A stretch of 64,000 nt of DNA from Nocardioidaceae bacterium (lineage in GTDB: Bacteria; Actinomycetota; Actinomycetes; Propionibacteriales; Nocardioidaceae), in NCBI GenBank assembly GCA_018672315.1, contig CP076053.1, positions 3,149,827 through 3,213,826 on the forward strand. The letters are read 5' to 3'. Both the position numbers and the translations under genes were made by a program. Below are positions 1 through 11,392 of the stretch, in pieces. Positions within the stretch are counted from its first letter, which is position 1. Every line of letters starts with the position of its first letter. The notes under the pieces were generated by a model. That model saw nothing but the letters and a program-made list of their open reading frames with translations, was not told the DNA's origin and did not search any database.

Positions 1-60
1 CCGGCGGCCGATCGCGGCGCCGGGGGTTACGGTTCTACCGGGGGCCACGCAGGTCTGTGA
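1..60 (+). CDS. dut: dUTP diphosphatase, 3' end only
   Basis: The window opens inside a gene. Reading from base 1 gives about 19 residues ending in RGAGGYGSTGGHAGL and a TGA stop at 58-60. This is the glycine-rich C-terminal motif V of trimeric dUTPases (RGxGGFGSTG), which closes over the active site and helps hydrolyse dUTP to dUMP and pyrophosphate. The next gene is DUF3710, the usual neighbour of actinobacterial dut. The rest of the gene lies upstream of the window. Confidence 0.85.
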   Translation, partial: PAADRGAGGYGSTGGHAGL

Positions 61-90
61 GGCCCGCCCCGCCGAGGCCAGGAGAGACGA

Positions 91-846
91 GTGAGATTCC
101 GCCGCAAGGCAGACGAGACAGCCGACGTGCCCGCGTCCGAGACCGGTGTCGCCGAGGACACGAGCGACTCTGCGGACGCCGTGACGGTGCCGGCGGACAC
201 CCCCTCCGCCACGGCCTCTGCGGCCGGTGCTGCACGCACGGGCCCGTGGGACGTCGACGAGGACCACTCCGTGGACATCGCGCGCACCGTCGACCTCGGG
301 TCGCTGATGATCGCGCCCCTCGACGGTCTCGACATCCGCCTGCAGGTCGACGAGGAGAACCAGCAGATCGCCTCGGTGCTGCTGGCGAACGAGGAGGGCG
401 CCGTCGAGCTGCGCCCCTTCGCGGCGCCGCGCAGCGGCGGCCTCTGGGAGGAGATCCGGCCCGGGGTGGTCGAGGAGGTCACCCGGTTGGGCGGCAAGAG
501 CGAGGAGACCGAGGGCCCGCACGGGACCGAGCTGCGGGTCGTCATCCCGCTGAAGGCGCCCGACGGTCAGCAGGTCGTGCAGCCCTCCCGGGTCTTCGGC
601 ATCGAGGGTCCGCGGTGGATGGTGCGGGCCACGATGCTGGGCCGGCCCGCCGTGGAGGTCGCCGAGGACGCCGCGTGGTGGGACGCGCTCTCCCACGTGG
701 TCGTGGTGCGAGGCAACGACGCGATGGCCCCCGGTGACCCGCTGCCGCTGACGATGCCGCCCGGCGCTTTCAGCGACGACCCCGAGGGTCTGGCCGAGGC
801 GCAGGCGGAGATGCAACAGCGCTCCGGCGGGACACAGGGGTCCTGA
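91..846 (+). CDS. DUF3710 domain protein
   Basis: A 251-residue cytoplasmic protein of the actinobacterial DUF3710 family; its biochemical role is unknown. The GTG start at 91 follows an AGGAGA ribosome site. The first 50 or so residues are acidic and low in complexity; the conserved part (about 50-230) includes a GPWDVDE segment and a region around EIRPGVVEEVTRLGG. It lies 30 bases after dut and 1 base before the OB-fold gene, so the three are probably co-transcribed. There is no signal peptide or membrane segment. Confidence 0.85.
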   Translation: MRFRRKADETADVPASETGVAEDTSDSADAVTVPADTPSATASAAGAARTGPWDVDEDHSVDIARTVDLGSLMIAPLDGLDIRLQVDEENQQIASVLLANEEGAVELRPFAAPRSGGLWEEIRPGVVEEVTRLGGKSEETEGPHGTELRVVIPLKAPDGQQVVQPSRVFGIEGPRWMVRATMLGRPAVEVAEDAAWWDALSHVVVVRGNDAMAPGDPLPLTMPPGAFSDDPEGLAEAQAEMQQRSGGTQGS

Positions 847-847
847 C

Positions 848-1231
848 ATGGGGCGGGACACGACGGAGCGCAGCGGCCGCGGTCGGTTGCGGCGCTCGCT
901 GAACCGCTGGGCCAGCAGCGAGCAGGCCCACGACCGCGACCTGCTCCGCGAGACGCGTGCGTCGGGCTGCTGCCCGATCGAGGAGGCGGACGAGCGCTCC
1001 CGGCTGGAGCTGCACGGCACGCTCCGCACCGTCACCCTGCGGCCGCGCGGCGGCACCCCGGCGCTCGAGGCCGAGCTGTACGACGGCACGGGCTCGATCA
1101 CCCTGGTCTTCCTCGGGCGTCGCCGCATCGGCGGCATCGAGCCGGGCCGCGCCCTGACGGTGTGCGGACGCGTCGGTCACGCCGCGGAGGGCCCGGTCAT
1201 GTACAACCCTCGCTACGAGTTCACCGCGTGA
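848..1231 (+). CDS. OB-fold nucleic-acid-binding domain protein
   Basis: A 127-residue protein. After a basic N-terminus (residues 1-30) comes a region with the pattern of a single OB fold: LHGTLRTVTLRP, then LEAELYDGTGSITLVFLG and ALTVCGRVG. Small OB proteins in this position, between DUF3710 and DUF3159, are conserved in actinobacteria and are presumed to bind RNA or DNA; the target is unknown. Its stop overlaps the start of the next gene by four bases (GTGA), which suggests translational coupling. Confidence 0.8.
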   Translation: MGRDTTERSGRGRLRRSLNRWASSEQAHDRDLLRETRASGCCPIEEADERSRLELHGTLRTVTLRPRGGTPALEAELYDGTGSITLVFLGRRRIGGIEPGRALTVCGRVGHAAEGPVMYNPRYEFTA

Positions 1232-1953
1232 CGGAGCCCTCGTCCGAGCGCGAGCTGCCCGAGAAGCCAGGGCAGCCGACCCCGCTCACGGTCGAGGAGG
1301 TCGTGCGCTCGCAGCTGAGCGACGCCCTCGGCGGTCGGCGCGGCATGGTCGAGGCGGCGGTGCCGACGGCGACCTTCACGGTGCTGTTCCTGCTGCTCGA
1401 CGAGATCCGTACGCCCCTGCTGGTCAGCGTCGGCATCGCCGTGGTGCTGCTCGTGATCAGGGTGGTGCAGCGCAGCCCGGTGCAGTTCGTGGTCAACGCG
1501 CTCGTGGGCATCGGCATCGGGGCGTTCTTCGCCTACCGCGCGTTGGCCGGTGGCGGGGACGCCGACGACGCGGCGCTCGCGTACTTCCTGCCGGGCATCC
1601 TCTACAACGCCGCGTACGCGGGCGTCTTCGCGCTGTCGGTGGTCGTCGGGTGGCCCGCCCTCGGCTTCGTCGTGGGGTCGGTCACCGGGGACGCCACCGC
1701 GTGGCGCTCGGACCCGGCCGTCGTCCGCCTGTGCGCACGGCTGACGTGGTTGCTGGCGCTGCCGTGCGTCGTCCGCGTCGTGGTGCAGGCGCCGCTGTGG
1801 CTCGCGGGCAGCAACGAGTGGGCCGACCCGCAGACGATGATCGCGCTGCTGGGTGCCAGCAAGATCGTGATGGGGTGGCCGCTGCAGATCGCCGCCCTGG
1901 CCGGGATGGCCTGGCTGCTGAGCCGCAACCGCACCGCGTACACCCCGGCGTGA
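1228..1953 (+). CDS. DUF3159 membrane protein
   Basis: A 241-residue integral membrane protein of the DUF3159 family, function unknown. I chose the GTG at 1228 because it overlaps the preceding stop as GTGA and gives the usual N-terminus (VTEPSSEREL); an upstream start at 1162 would lie deep inside the OB-fold gene. About five or six hydrophobic helices follow a 50-residue soluble leader. It converges on the ceoC gene with an 11-base gap and no obvious hairpin. Confidence 0.85.
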   Translation: MTEPSSERELPEKPGQPTPLTVEEVVRSQLSDALGGRRGMVEAAVPTATFTVLFLLLDEIRTPLLVSVGIAVVLLVIRVVQRSPVQFVVNALVGIGIGAFFAYRALAGGGDADDAALAYFLPGILYNAAYAGVFALSVVVGWPALGFVVGSVTGDATAWRSDPAVVRLCARLTWLLALPCVVRVVVQAPLWLAGSNEWADPQTMIALLGASKIVMGWPLQIAALAGMAWLLSRNRTAYTPA

Positions 1954-1965
1954 CCGGGGCGCGGA

Positions 1966-2625
1966 CTAGTTGGGGCTCAGGAGCTCCTTGAGCTCCGCCT
2001 CCCGGTCCTCCTTGGCGACGAACAGCAGCTCGTCGCCCGCCTCGATCGCCTGGTCGTCGTCGGGCTCGTAGACCTGGCCGTCGCGCAGGATCGTGCACAG
2101 CGACGTGTTCTCGGGCCAGGGGACGAGGCCGAGGGCGGTGCCGACGTACGGGCTCTCGGCGGGGATCGTGAGCTCGACCAGGTTGGTGTTGGACTGGTGG
2201 AAGGTGAAGAGGCGTACGACGTCGCCGACGGCGACGGCCTCCTCCACCAGGGCCGACATGATGCGCGGGGTGGAGACCGAGACGTCGACGCCCCAGGCCT
2301 CGGTGAAGAGCCACTCGTTGTCGGGGTGGTTCACGCGGCCCACGGTGCGGGGCACGGCGAACTCGGTCTTCGCCAGCAGCGAGGTGACGAGGTTGACCTT
2401 GTCGTCGCCGGTGGCGGCGATGACGACGTCGCAGTCCTGCAGCTGGGCCTCCTCGAGGGAGGACATCTCGCAGGAGTCCGCGAGCAGCCACTCGGCGCCG
2501 GGCACGCGGGCGGGCTTGATGGCGCGGGCGTCCTTGTCCACGAGCAGCACCTGGTGGCCGTTCTCGATGAGCTCGGCGGCGATGGAGCGGCCGACGGCCC
2601 CCGCTCCGGCGATGGCGACGCGCAT
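1966..2625 (-). CDS. ceoC: TrkA-family potassium uptake regulator (CeoC type)
   Basis: A 219-residue RCK protein: an N-terminal Rossmann domain with AGAGAVGRSIAAELIENG and an acidic end of strand 2 (LLVDKD), then an RCK_C domain from about residue 135. Such proteins bind NAD(H), ATP or cyclic di-AMP and gate potassium transporters from the cytoplasm. The ATG at 2625 shares its A with the stop of the preceding ceoB (TGATG), so the pair is translationally coupled. Position next to DUF3159 matches mycobacterial ceoC. No TrkH/TrkG subunit is nearby; the KimA-type permease divergent from ceoB is the obvious partner candidate. Confidence 0.9.
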   Translation of the reverse strand: MRVAIAGAGAVGRSIAAELIENGHQVLLVDKDARAIKPARVPGAEWLLADSCEMSSLEEAQLQDCDVVIAATGDDKVNLVTSLLAKTEFAVPRTVGRVNHPDNEWLFTEAWGVDVSVSTPRIMSALVEEAVAVGDVVRLFTFHQSNTNLVELTIPAESPYVGTALGLVPWPENTSLCTILRDGQVYEPDDDQAIEAGDELLFVAKEDREAELKELLSPN

Positions 2626-3287
2626 CAGTCCCCTTCCGGTCCGGACTCGAGTGCCGACCAGACGCCGGCGGCGTCCTCCTCGCGCATGACGAGGTGCAGG
2701 CGGTCGCCCTCCTGCAGCACGGTCTCGCGGGTGGGCAGCATGCCCCGGCCGAGTCGGTCGATCCAGGCGATGCGGGAGCGCGACTCGGACTGGAAGGTGA
2801 TGCTGCGGCCCCCGACCCACGCGTCGGGCACCTCGACGGTGTCGATGCGGATGGTGCCGGAGGGGTCGAGGTAGTCGGGCTCGTCGCCGGCGGGGAGGAT
2901 GCGACGCATCACCTGGTCGGCGGTCCACCGCACGGTGGCGACGGTGGTGATGCCGAGCCGCTCGTACACCTCGGCGCGGCCGGGGTCGTAGATGCGGGCG
3001 ACGACGTTCTCGATGCCGAACTGCTCGCGCGCGACACGGGCGGCGATGATGTTGGAGTTGTCGCCGCTGGAGACGGCGCAGAAGGCGCCGGCGTCGTGGA
3101 TGCCGGCGTCGCGCAGCACCTTGCGGTCGAAGCCGACCCCGGTGACCTTGGTGCCGGCGAACTCGGGCCCGAGCCGCCGGAACGAGTCGGGGTTGGAGTC
3201 GACGACCGCGACGGTGTGGTCCCGCTGCTCGAGGCTGCGCGCGAGGGTGGAGCCCACCCGGCCGCAGCCCATGATGACGACGTGCAC
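2625..3287 (-). CDS. ceoB: TrkA-family potassium uptake regulator (CeoB type)
   Basis: A 220-residue RCK protein, first of the ceoB-ceoC pair. The Rossmann motif MGCGRVGSTLARSLEQRDH and the acidic VVDSN mark the nucleotide pocket; an RCK_C domain follows from about residue 135. It starts 74 bases from the divergent KimA-type permease gene, an arrangement shared with mycobacteria. Two single-domain RCK proteins probably form a hetero-oligomeric ring that senses nucleotide or cyclic di-AMP; this is inferred from the family. Confidence 0.9.
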   Translation of the reverse strand: MHVVIMGCGRVGSTLARSLEQRDHTVAVVDSNPDSFRRLGPEFAGTKVTGVGFDRKVLRDAGIHDAGAFCAVSSGDNSNIIAARVAREQFGIENVVARIYDPGRAEVYERLGITTVATVRWTADQVMRRILPAGDEPDYLDPSGTIRIDTVEVPDAWVGGRSITFQSESRSRIAWIDRLGRGMLPTRETVLQEGDRLHLVMREEDAAGVWSALESGPEGD

Positions 3288-3348
3288 GGGTGCGACGCTA
3301 CTACCCGCGGTGGCGGCGGTGGTGGTCTCCCGCGCGCCTGACCAGGCG

Positions 3349-3354
3349 TAGCCT
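3349..3354 (+). promoter_or_regulatory. -10 hexamer TAGCCT of the potassium permease
   Basis: TAGCCT ends 7 bases before a GTG at 3362, placing the transcript start on the start codon (leaderless). This favours GTG 3362 over the ATG six bases later. Confidence 0.6.
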
Positions 3355-3361
3355 TTGCGGC

Positions 3362-5458
3362 GTGGGGATGACCGACGTCGGCAAACGACTGCTGATCGGG
3401 CGCAAGCTGAGGTCGAGCCAGCTGGGGGAGACCCTGCTGCCGAAGCGGGTGGCGCTGCCGGTCTTCGCCTCCGACGCGCTCTCGAGCGTGGCGTACGCGC
3501 CGGACGAGATCTTCTTGATGCTCAGCGCGGCGGGCGCGTCCGCGTACGTCTTCAGCTGGCAGATCGGCATCGCCGTGGCGGTGGTGATGGCGGCGGTCAT
3601 CGCCTCCTACCGCCAGACCGTGCACGCCTACCCCTCCGGCGGCGGTGACTACGAGGTCGCCAGCGTCAACCTGGGGCGTACGGCGGGCACGACGGTCGCG
3701 AGCGCGCTGCTGATCGACTACGTGCTGACCGTGGCGGTGTCGATCTCGGCCGGCGTGCAGAACGCCGCGGCGGCGCTGCCGTTCATCTCTGGACGCGAGG
3801 GGCTGATCGCGGCGGTGGTCGTCTTCGTGCTGGCGGCGATCAACCTGCGCGGGGTGCGCGAGTCGGGCACGGCGTTCGCGATCCCGACGTACGGGTTCAT
3901 GGTCGCGGTCTTCGGCATGGCCGCCTTCGGGTTCCTGCGCCTGACGTTCGGGGAGCTGCCGGCCTCGGAGTCCGCGGACTACATCATCGTGCCGACCGAG
4001 GGCTACGGCGAGGAGATCACGCAGGTCGGGCTGATCTTCCTGCTGGCCCGAGCCTTCTCCTCGGGCTGTGCGGCGCTGACCGGTGTCGAGGCCATCAGCA
4101 ACGGCGTACCCGCGTTCCGCAAGCCGAAGTCGCGCAACGCCGCGACCACGCTGCTGCTGCTCGGAATGATCGCGATCACGATGATCATGAGCGTCATCAT
4201 CCTGGCCCGCGAGGTCGCGGTGAACTACGTGGACCCGCTGGAGATCGAGCGGCTGCGCCAGGCCGACGGGTCGCCGCTGCCGGACGGGTACGACCAGCAC
4301 ACCGTGCTGGCACAGATCGCGCTGGCGGTCTTCGACGGGTTCCCGCCGGGCTTCTACTTCGTGATCACGATGACCGGCGTCATCCTCGTGCTCGCGGCCA
4401 ACACGGCCTTCAACGGCTTCCCGGTGCTGGCCTCGATCCTCGCCCGCGACGGGTTCCTGCCGCGCCAGCTCGCCTCGCGCGGCGACCGACTGGCGTACTC
4501 CAACGGCATCCTGATCCTCGCCGCGATGGCTGCGGCCTTCGTCCTCGCCTTCGACGCGGAGACCACCCGGCTCATCCAGCTCTACATCGTCGGTGTCTTC
4601 GTCTCCTTCACGTTGTCGCAGCTCGGGATGATCAGGCACTGGACGCGCGAGATGCCCTCGGCCGAGCCTGCGGCGCGGCGCCGCATGATGCGCAGTCGCG
4701 CGATCAACACCTTCGGCCTGATCATGACGGCGACGGTGCTCGTGGTCGTGCTCATCACCAAGTTCCTGCTGGGCGCCTGGATCACGCTGGTGGTGATGGC
4801 GGTGTTCTTTATGGGCATGCGCAGCATCCGCCGCCACTACGACGCCGTGAGCGAGGAGCTGACGATCACCGAGGTCGACCAGCACCTGCCCACGCGGGTG
4901 CACGCGGTCGTGCTGGTCTCGAAGCTGCACCGCCCGACCATGCGGGCGCTGGCGTACGCGAAGGCCTCCCGCCCCAACATCCTCGAGGCCGTCTACGTCT
5001 CCACCGACGCCGCCGAGACCGACCGCCTCACCGGGGAGTGGGACGCCCGCGGCATCCAGGCGCCGCTGAAGATCCTCTACTCGCCCTACCGCGAGATCAT
5101 CCGTCCGATCGTCGACTACACGGCCTCGATCCGGGAGGCGAACCCGCGCGGCGTGGTGGCGGTCTACTTGCCCGAGTACGTCGTTGGCCACTGGTACGAG
5201 CAGCTGCTGCACAACCAGACGGCGCTGCGCCTGAAGGCCCGTCTGCTGTTCAGCCCCGGCATCATGGTGATCTCGGTGCCGTTCCAGCTGCAGTCCTCCG
5301 CGGCCGCGGTGGAGCGCGACGCACGCGACGAGCTGCGGCCGCGGCCGGGGGACCTGCGCCGGGGCCGCGTGGTCGACAACCCGCAGGCGCGGGCGGAGAT
5401 CCGGGCGCAGCGCAAGCAGGTCTCCCGCATCTACGACTCCACCCGCGACGAGGACTGA
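3362..5458 (+). CDS. KimA/YdaO-type APC potassium importer
   Basis: A 698-residue permease with about 12 membrane helices (residues 30-480) and a cytoplasmic C-terminal domain of about 200 residues. It matches Bacillus KimA (YdaO) by eye: ASDALSSVAYAPDEI near residue 36, LLIDYVLTVAVSISAG near 116, FSSGCAALTGVEAISN, and QLYIVGVFVSFTLSQ. The KimA potassium ligands and coupling residues appear to be kept as D38, Y45, D119, Y120, T123 and S127. It should therefore be a proton-coupled potassium importer rather than an amino-acid carrier. It diverges from ceoB/ceoC, which may regulate it. The start is GTG 3362 on promoter spacing; ATG 3368 is the alternative. Confidence 0.88.
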   Translation: MGMTDVGKRLLIGRKLRSSQLGETLLPKRVALPVFASDALSSVAYAPDEIFLMLSAAGASAYVFSWQIGIAVAVVMAAVIASYRQTVHAYPSGGGDYEVASVNLGRTAGTTVASALLIDYVLTVAVSISAGVQNAAAALPFISGREGLIAAVVVFVLAAINLRGVRESGTAFAIPTYGFMVAVFGMAAFGFLRLTFGELPASESADYIIVPTEGYGEEITQVGLIFLLARAFSSGCAALTGVEAISNGVPAFRKPKSRNAATTLLLLGMIAITMIMSVIILAREVAVNYVDPLEIERLRQADGSPLPDGYDQHTVLAQIALAVFDGFPPGFYFVITMTGVILVLAANTAFNGFPVLASILARDGFLPRQLASRGDRLAYSNGILILAAMAAAFVLAFDAETTRLIQLYIVGVFVSFTLSQLGMIRHWTREMPSAEPAARRRMMRSRAINTFGLIMTATVLVVVLITKFLLGAWITLVVMAVFFMGMRSIRRHYDAVSEELTITEVDQHLPTRVHAVVLVSKLHRPTMRALAYAKASRPNILEAVYVSTDAAETDRLTGEWDARGIQAPLKILYSPYREIIRPIVDYTASIREANPRGVVAVYLPEYVVGHWYEQLLHNQTALRLKARLLFSPGIMVISVPFQLQSSAAAVERDARDELRPRPGDLRRGRVVDNPQARAEIRAQRKQVSRIYDSTRDED

Positions 5459-5461
5459 GGG

Positions 5462-6730
5462 GTGGCAGGGCAGCGCAGCAGGGGCCGCGACGGGGCGCGC
5501 ACCAGGCAGAGCCGGGGCGACTCCCTGGTCGGCACCGAGTGGGAGGTCGAAGTGGGCGCCGTCGCGCACGGCGGGCACTGCGTCGCGCGGCACGAGGGCC
5601 GGGTGCTGTTCGTGCGGCACACGCTGCCCGGTGAGCGGGTCCGCGTACGCGTCACCGAGGGCGACACCGGGTCGAGCTTCCTGCGGGCGGACGCCGTCGA
5701 GGTGCTCGAGCCGTCTCCGGACCGGGTCGAGCCGCCCTGCCCGTACGCCGGCGTCTGCGGTGGCTGCGACTTCCAGCACGCGACGCTGGACGCCCAGCGT
5801 CGGCTCAAGGCGGCCGTGGTCGCCGAACAGCTCCAGCGTGTGGCCGGGCTGTCCTGGGACGTGCAGGTCGAGGAGGTGCCCGGGGCACCGGACGGCCTGG
5901 GCTGGCGGACGCGGGTGCAGTACGCGGTGGGCCGTGACGGACGCGCCGGGCTGCGGCAGCACCGTTCGCGCGAGCTCGTGGTGCTGACCGAGGAGCTGGG
6001 GCCCTGCCGTATCGCGCACCCCGACGCGCCCGCGGTGCACGAGCGACCCTGGCGGCGTACGACCGCGCTGGAGACCGTCGTGTCCGCCACCGGTGAGACG
6101 GCCCGCGTCCGTCATCCCGTCGACCGGCGCGAACGCGTGCGCGTCGAGGGCCCCCGCCGCCTGACCGAGCGGGTGGCGCTCCCGTCCGGAGACCACGACT
6201 TCGAGGTCTCGACGCGCTCGTTCTGGCAGGTGCACCCCGGCGCGCCGGTCACCCTGGCGAGCGTCGTGGCCGAGCTGGCGGGCGTACGCCAGGGCGAGAC
6301 GGTGCTCGACCTGTACGCCGGCGCCGGTCTGCTGAGCGTCGAGCTCGCCCGCGCCGCGGGCAGCACGGGCTGGCTCGTCGCGGTCGAGGGCGACGGACGC
6401 GCGGCGGCGTCCGCGCGACGCAACCTGCCGACCGCGACCGTCGTCGCGGCCGACGTCGAGAAGGCGCTCGGCGACGGCTCGGTGCCCCCCGACGCCGACG
6501 TCGTCGTGCTCGACCCGCCGCGCACGGGTGCTCGCCGCGCCGTGGTCGAGGAGGTCCTCGCCCGCTCGCCGCGAGCGGTCGTCCACGTGGCCTGCGACCC
6601 GGGAGCCCTGGCGCGCGACGTCGCGCTGTACGCCGAGCACGGCTACCGGGTGGAGGTCCTACGGGCCTTCGACCTCTTCCCGATGACCCAGCACGTGGAG
6701 TGCGTGGCGCGGCTGGTGCCCGGCTCCTGA
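5462..6730 (+). CDS. class I SAM-dependent RNA m5U methyltransferase (TrmA/RumA family)
   Basis: A 422-residue enzyme of the RumA/TrmA family that methylates C5 of a uridine in rRNA or tRNA. An N-terminal TRAM domain (about residues 24-85) is followed by an iron-sulfur motif PCPYAGVCGGCDF with C93, C99 and C102 and a fourth cysteine in ELGPCRIAH. The SAM site includes VLDLYAGAGLLSVELA. The signature VVLDPPRTGARRAV and the nucleophile C378 in HVACDPGALARD complete the active site. It starts 3 bases after the permease stop. The orthologous pair is also adjacent in mycobacteria. The exact target base cannot be read from sequence. Confidence 0.9.
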   Translation: MAGQRSRGRDGARTRQSRGDSLVGTEWEVEVGAVAHGGHCVARHEGRVLFVRHTLPGERVRVRVTEGDTGSSFLRADAVEVLEPSPDRVEPPCPYAGVCGGCDFQHATLDAQRRLKAAVVAEQLQRVAGLSWDVQVEEVPGAPDGLGWRTRVQYAVGRDGRAGLRQHRSRELVVLTEELGPCRIAHPDAPAVHERPWRRTTALETVVSATGETARVRHPVDRRERVRVEGPRRLTERVALPSGDHDFEVSTRSFWQVHPGAPVTLASVVAELAGVRQGETVLDLYAGAGLLSVELARAAGSTGWLVAVEGDGRAAASARRNLPTATVVAADVEKALGDGSVPPDADVVVLDPPRTGARRAVVEEVLARSPRAVVHVACDPGALARDVALYAEHGYRVEVLRAFDLFPMTQHVECVARLVPGS

Positions 6731-6750
6731 GAGGGGCGCCGTCCGAGGCC

Positions 6751-6756
6751 TATCCT
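6751..6756 (+). promoter_or_regulatory. -10 hexamer TATCCT
   Basis: TATCCT ends 7 bases before the ATG at 6764, so the transcript of the membrane coiled-coil gene is probably leaderless. Confidence 0.6.
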
Positions 6757-6763
6757 CGGCGGA

Positions 6764-8272
6764 ATGCGCCTGATCTCGGCCGTCCTCGGGTTCGTCCTGC
6801 GCAAGGCCGGTCTGTTCGTGGGCCTGGTGCTCTCGCTGTTCCTGGTGGTGCTGATCGTCTCGGCCCTGGTGCCGGCGCTGCAGCAGGCGCGGGCCGACCA
6901 GCAGCGTCTGACCGAGGTGTCCCAGGAGCGGAGAGCCCTGGAGGCCGACGTCGCCCGGCTCGAGCGTGCGTACGCGGAGGGGCAGCAGCAGGCGGTGGCG
7001 ACCCTGACCGCGGGTGTGACGCGCGAGGTCGCGGCGGCCCGGCGTCAGGTGACCGGTCTGCGCTCGCGGGTGGCGGGACTGAGGTCGGCGGAGGGGGAGG
7101 TCTGCGGGTTCCTCACGTCGCTCCCCGAGAAGATCCTGCCCGGCCCCGACCCGTGCGACCTGGCGCAGCAGAGGGTGCGGGCTGCGCAGCGCGCCCTCAC
7201 GACGTTCGAGGGGAATCTGGACTCGGCCCAGCAGGACCTCGCCGTCCTCACCGACCCGACCCTCACGAACGAGCAGAAGCTGGCCCGGATAGACGGCGAG
7301 GAGAGCCGCGCGGACCTGCTGCGTGAGATCGAGAACGCGCGCGCGGACCTGGGTCGCGTACGGAGCGTGCAGGCGGGTCTGCAGGAGAGTCAGGACTCCG
7401 CCGCGGGCTGGGTCGTACGGCAGTGGGCGGCCTCGTGGCGCTGGTTGGCACTGATCGCGGCGGCGGTGCTGGTGGCCCCGCTGCTGTTCCGCACCCTCGC
7501 CTACTACGTCCTGATGCCCCTCGTGCAGCGCTCGCACCGCCCCATCCACCTGGCGGAGGGCCGGCCCGCTCCCGAGGCGACGCTGCGCACGTCGACGGCC
7601 GTACGCACGCTGGTGGTGCCGCTGACCGAGGACGAGGTGCTCTCGGCCCGCTCGGAGCACGTACGCCCGGTGCAGGGGAGCCGGATCTCGAGCCGGATCC
7701 TGTACGACTGGGGCTCGCCGTTCGTGAGCTTCGCCGCGGGCCTGTTCGGGCTGAGCCGCATCAGTGCGGAGGGCGAGCCGACCGAGGCCTCGCTCGCTCC
7801 GCCGGACGACCCCGACGCCTACCTCATGCGCGTGGACTTCGCCGATCACCCGGGCATCTCGATGCACCCGAGACACGTCGTGGCGGTGATCGGGGCGCCG
7901 GAGGTGACCACGCGATGGCGGTGGGGGCTGCAGGCGCTGGCCACGGGGCAGGTGCGCCACATCCTCTTCGCGGGCACCGGCAGCCTCATCGTGCAGGGCT
8001 CGGGGGACGTGCAGGCCACCAGTCCCGGTCATCGGCCCACGCGCATGGACCAGGACCTGCTGATGGGCTTCGACTCCCGGTTGCTCGCCGGGGTGTCCCG
8101 GACCGACGTCTTCTGGCCGTACCTGTGGGGCAAACGGCCGCTGGTGGACCGCAGGTTCACCGGCGAGGAGGTCTTCTTCTGGCAGAAGTCCGTGGGCGAG
8201 GACCAGGCCAATCCTCTGGTCCGGACGTTCAACTCCTTCTTCTCCGCGGTCGGCAAGGTGCTCGGCTTCTGA
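6764..8272 (+). CDS. membrane-anchored coiled-coil protein with C-terminal beta-rich domain, unknown
   Basis: A 502-residue protein I do not recognise with certainty. One helix at residues 16-38 is followed by a long Arg/Glu/Gln-rich coiled-coil region (40-215) holding two cysteines (C114, C131) around a Pro/Gly turn. A second helix spans 227-250. The last 250 residues are soluble; the stretch [19 protein letters not shown] and [19 protein letters not shown] resembles the barrel repeats of AIM24/TIGR00266-type proteins, but this is only a visual likeness. By topology the coiled coil faces outside and the C-terminal domain inside, or the reverse. It stands alone between the methyltransferase and aconitase. 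Confidence 0.7.
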   Translation: MRLISAVLGFVLRKAGLFVGLVLSLFLVVLIVSALVPALQQARADQQRLTEVSQERRALEADVARLERAYAEGQQQAVATLTAGVTREVAAARRQVTGLRSRVAGLRSAEGEVCGFLTSLPEKILPGPDPCDLAQQRVRAAQRALTTFEGNLDSAQQDLAVLTDPTLTNEQKLARIDGEESRADLLREIENARADLGRVRSVQAGLQESQDSAAGWVVRQWAASWRWLALIAAAVLVAPLLFRTLAYYVLMPLVQRSHRPIHLAEGRPAPEATLRTSTAVRTLVVPLTEDEVLSARSEHVRPVQGSRISSRILYDWGSPFVSFAAGLFGLSRISAEGEPTEASLAPPDDPDAYLMRVDFADHPGISMHPRHVVAVIGAPEVTTRWRWGLQALATGQVRHILFAGTGSLIVQGSGDVQATSPGHRPTRMDQDLLMGFDSRLLAGVSRTDVFWPYLWGKRPLVDRRFTGEEVFFWQKSVGEDQANPLVRTFNSFFSAVGKVLGF

Positions 8273-8304
8273 CGAGCCCGGACCGGGCGGGCCGTCCGCG
8301 CCGA

Positions 8305-8310
8305 TAGGGT
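8305..8310 (+). promoter_or_regulatory. -10 hexamer TAGGGT upstream of acnA
   Basis: TAGGGT would start transcription near 8317, giving acnA a leader of about 134 bases with a GAGGAG ribosome site before the ATG. Unlike many genes here, acnA is therefore leadered, which leaves room for control in the 5' UTR. Confidence 0.45.
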
Positions 8311-8450
8311 GGCGTACGGAGCGTCGCCATCGTGTCGCGACCCGGTCCCGGAGGCTTAGGTGCCACGTCAGTGGGCAGGGGGCGCATGACGCGCGACGCG
8401 CCACGCAGGCGGTCGGTATCGGCCGCACGGGACCACGTGAGGAGACGCCG

Positions 8451-11264
<2,814 letters not shown>

Positions 11265-11277
11265 GCGACCACCGCTT

Positions 11278-11311
11278 CGACGCCCCGGTCTCAGCCGAGA
11301 CCGGGGCGTCG
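11278..11311 (+). terminator. hairpin after acnA
   Basis: A perfect 15-bp stem (11278-11292 with 11297-11311) closes a 4-base loop AGCC. No T-tract follows, as is common in actinobacterial intrinsic terminators. Confidence 0.8.
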
Positions 11312-11350
11312 CTGTGTGCGGCCCCGCCCCTCGTGACGATCGTTGCCTCC

Positions 11351-11356
11351 TACAAT
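11351..11356 (+). promoter_or_regulatory. -10 hexamer TACAAT
   Basis: A near-consensus TACAAT lies 6 bases before GTG 11363. The transcript would begin on that GTG, which opens a 9-codon reading frame and not the exporter gene. Confidence 0.6.
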
Positions 11357-11362
11357 CGAGGC

Positions 11363-11392
11363 GTGCGGAGTCGCGTCGAGGTCCCGGAGTGA
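11363..11392 (+). CDS. putative 9-residue leaderless leader peptide
   Basis: GTG 11363 opens the frame MRSRVEVPE and stops with TGA at 11390-11392. That stop overlaps the GTG start of the exporter gene (11389-11391) as GTGA. The -10 hexamer places the 5' end of the mRNA at this codon, so ribosomes would translate the short frame first and could pass on to the exporter by coupling. The peptide has two arginines and no cysteine. It is a prediction from spacing alone. Confidence 0.4.
   Translation: MRSRVEVPE

Noticed and set aside
2909-6640. Very long open frame on the minus strand opposite the permease and methyltransferase genes
   Set aside because: High GC removes stop codons on the opposite strand; the translation is rich in Arg, His and Gly and shows no domain, while the plus-strand genes are clear. 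The same holds for long antisense frames at 24931-27702, 32374-35013 (upstream part) and 56833-60084.
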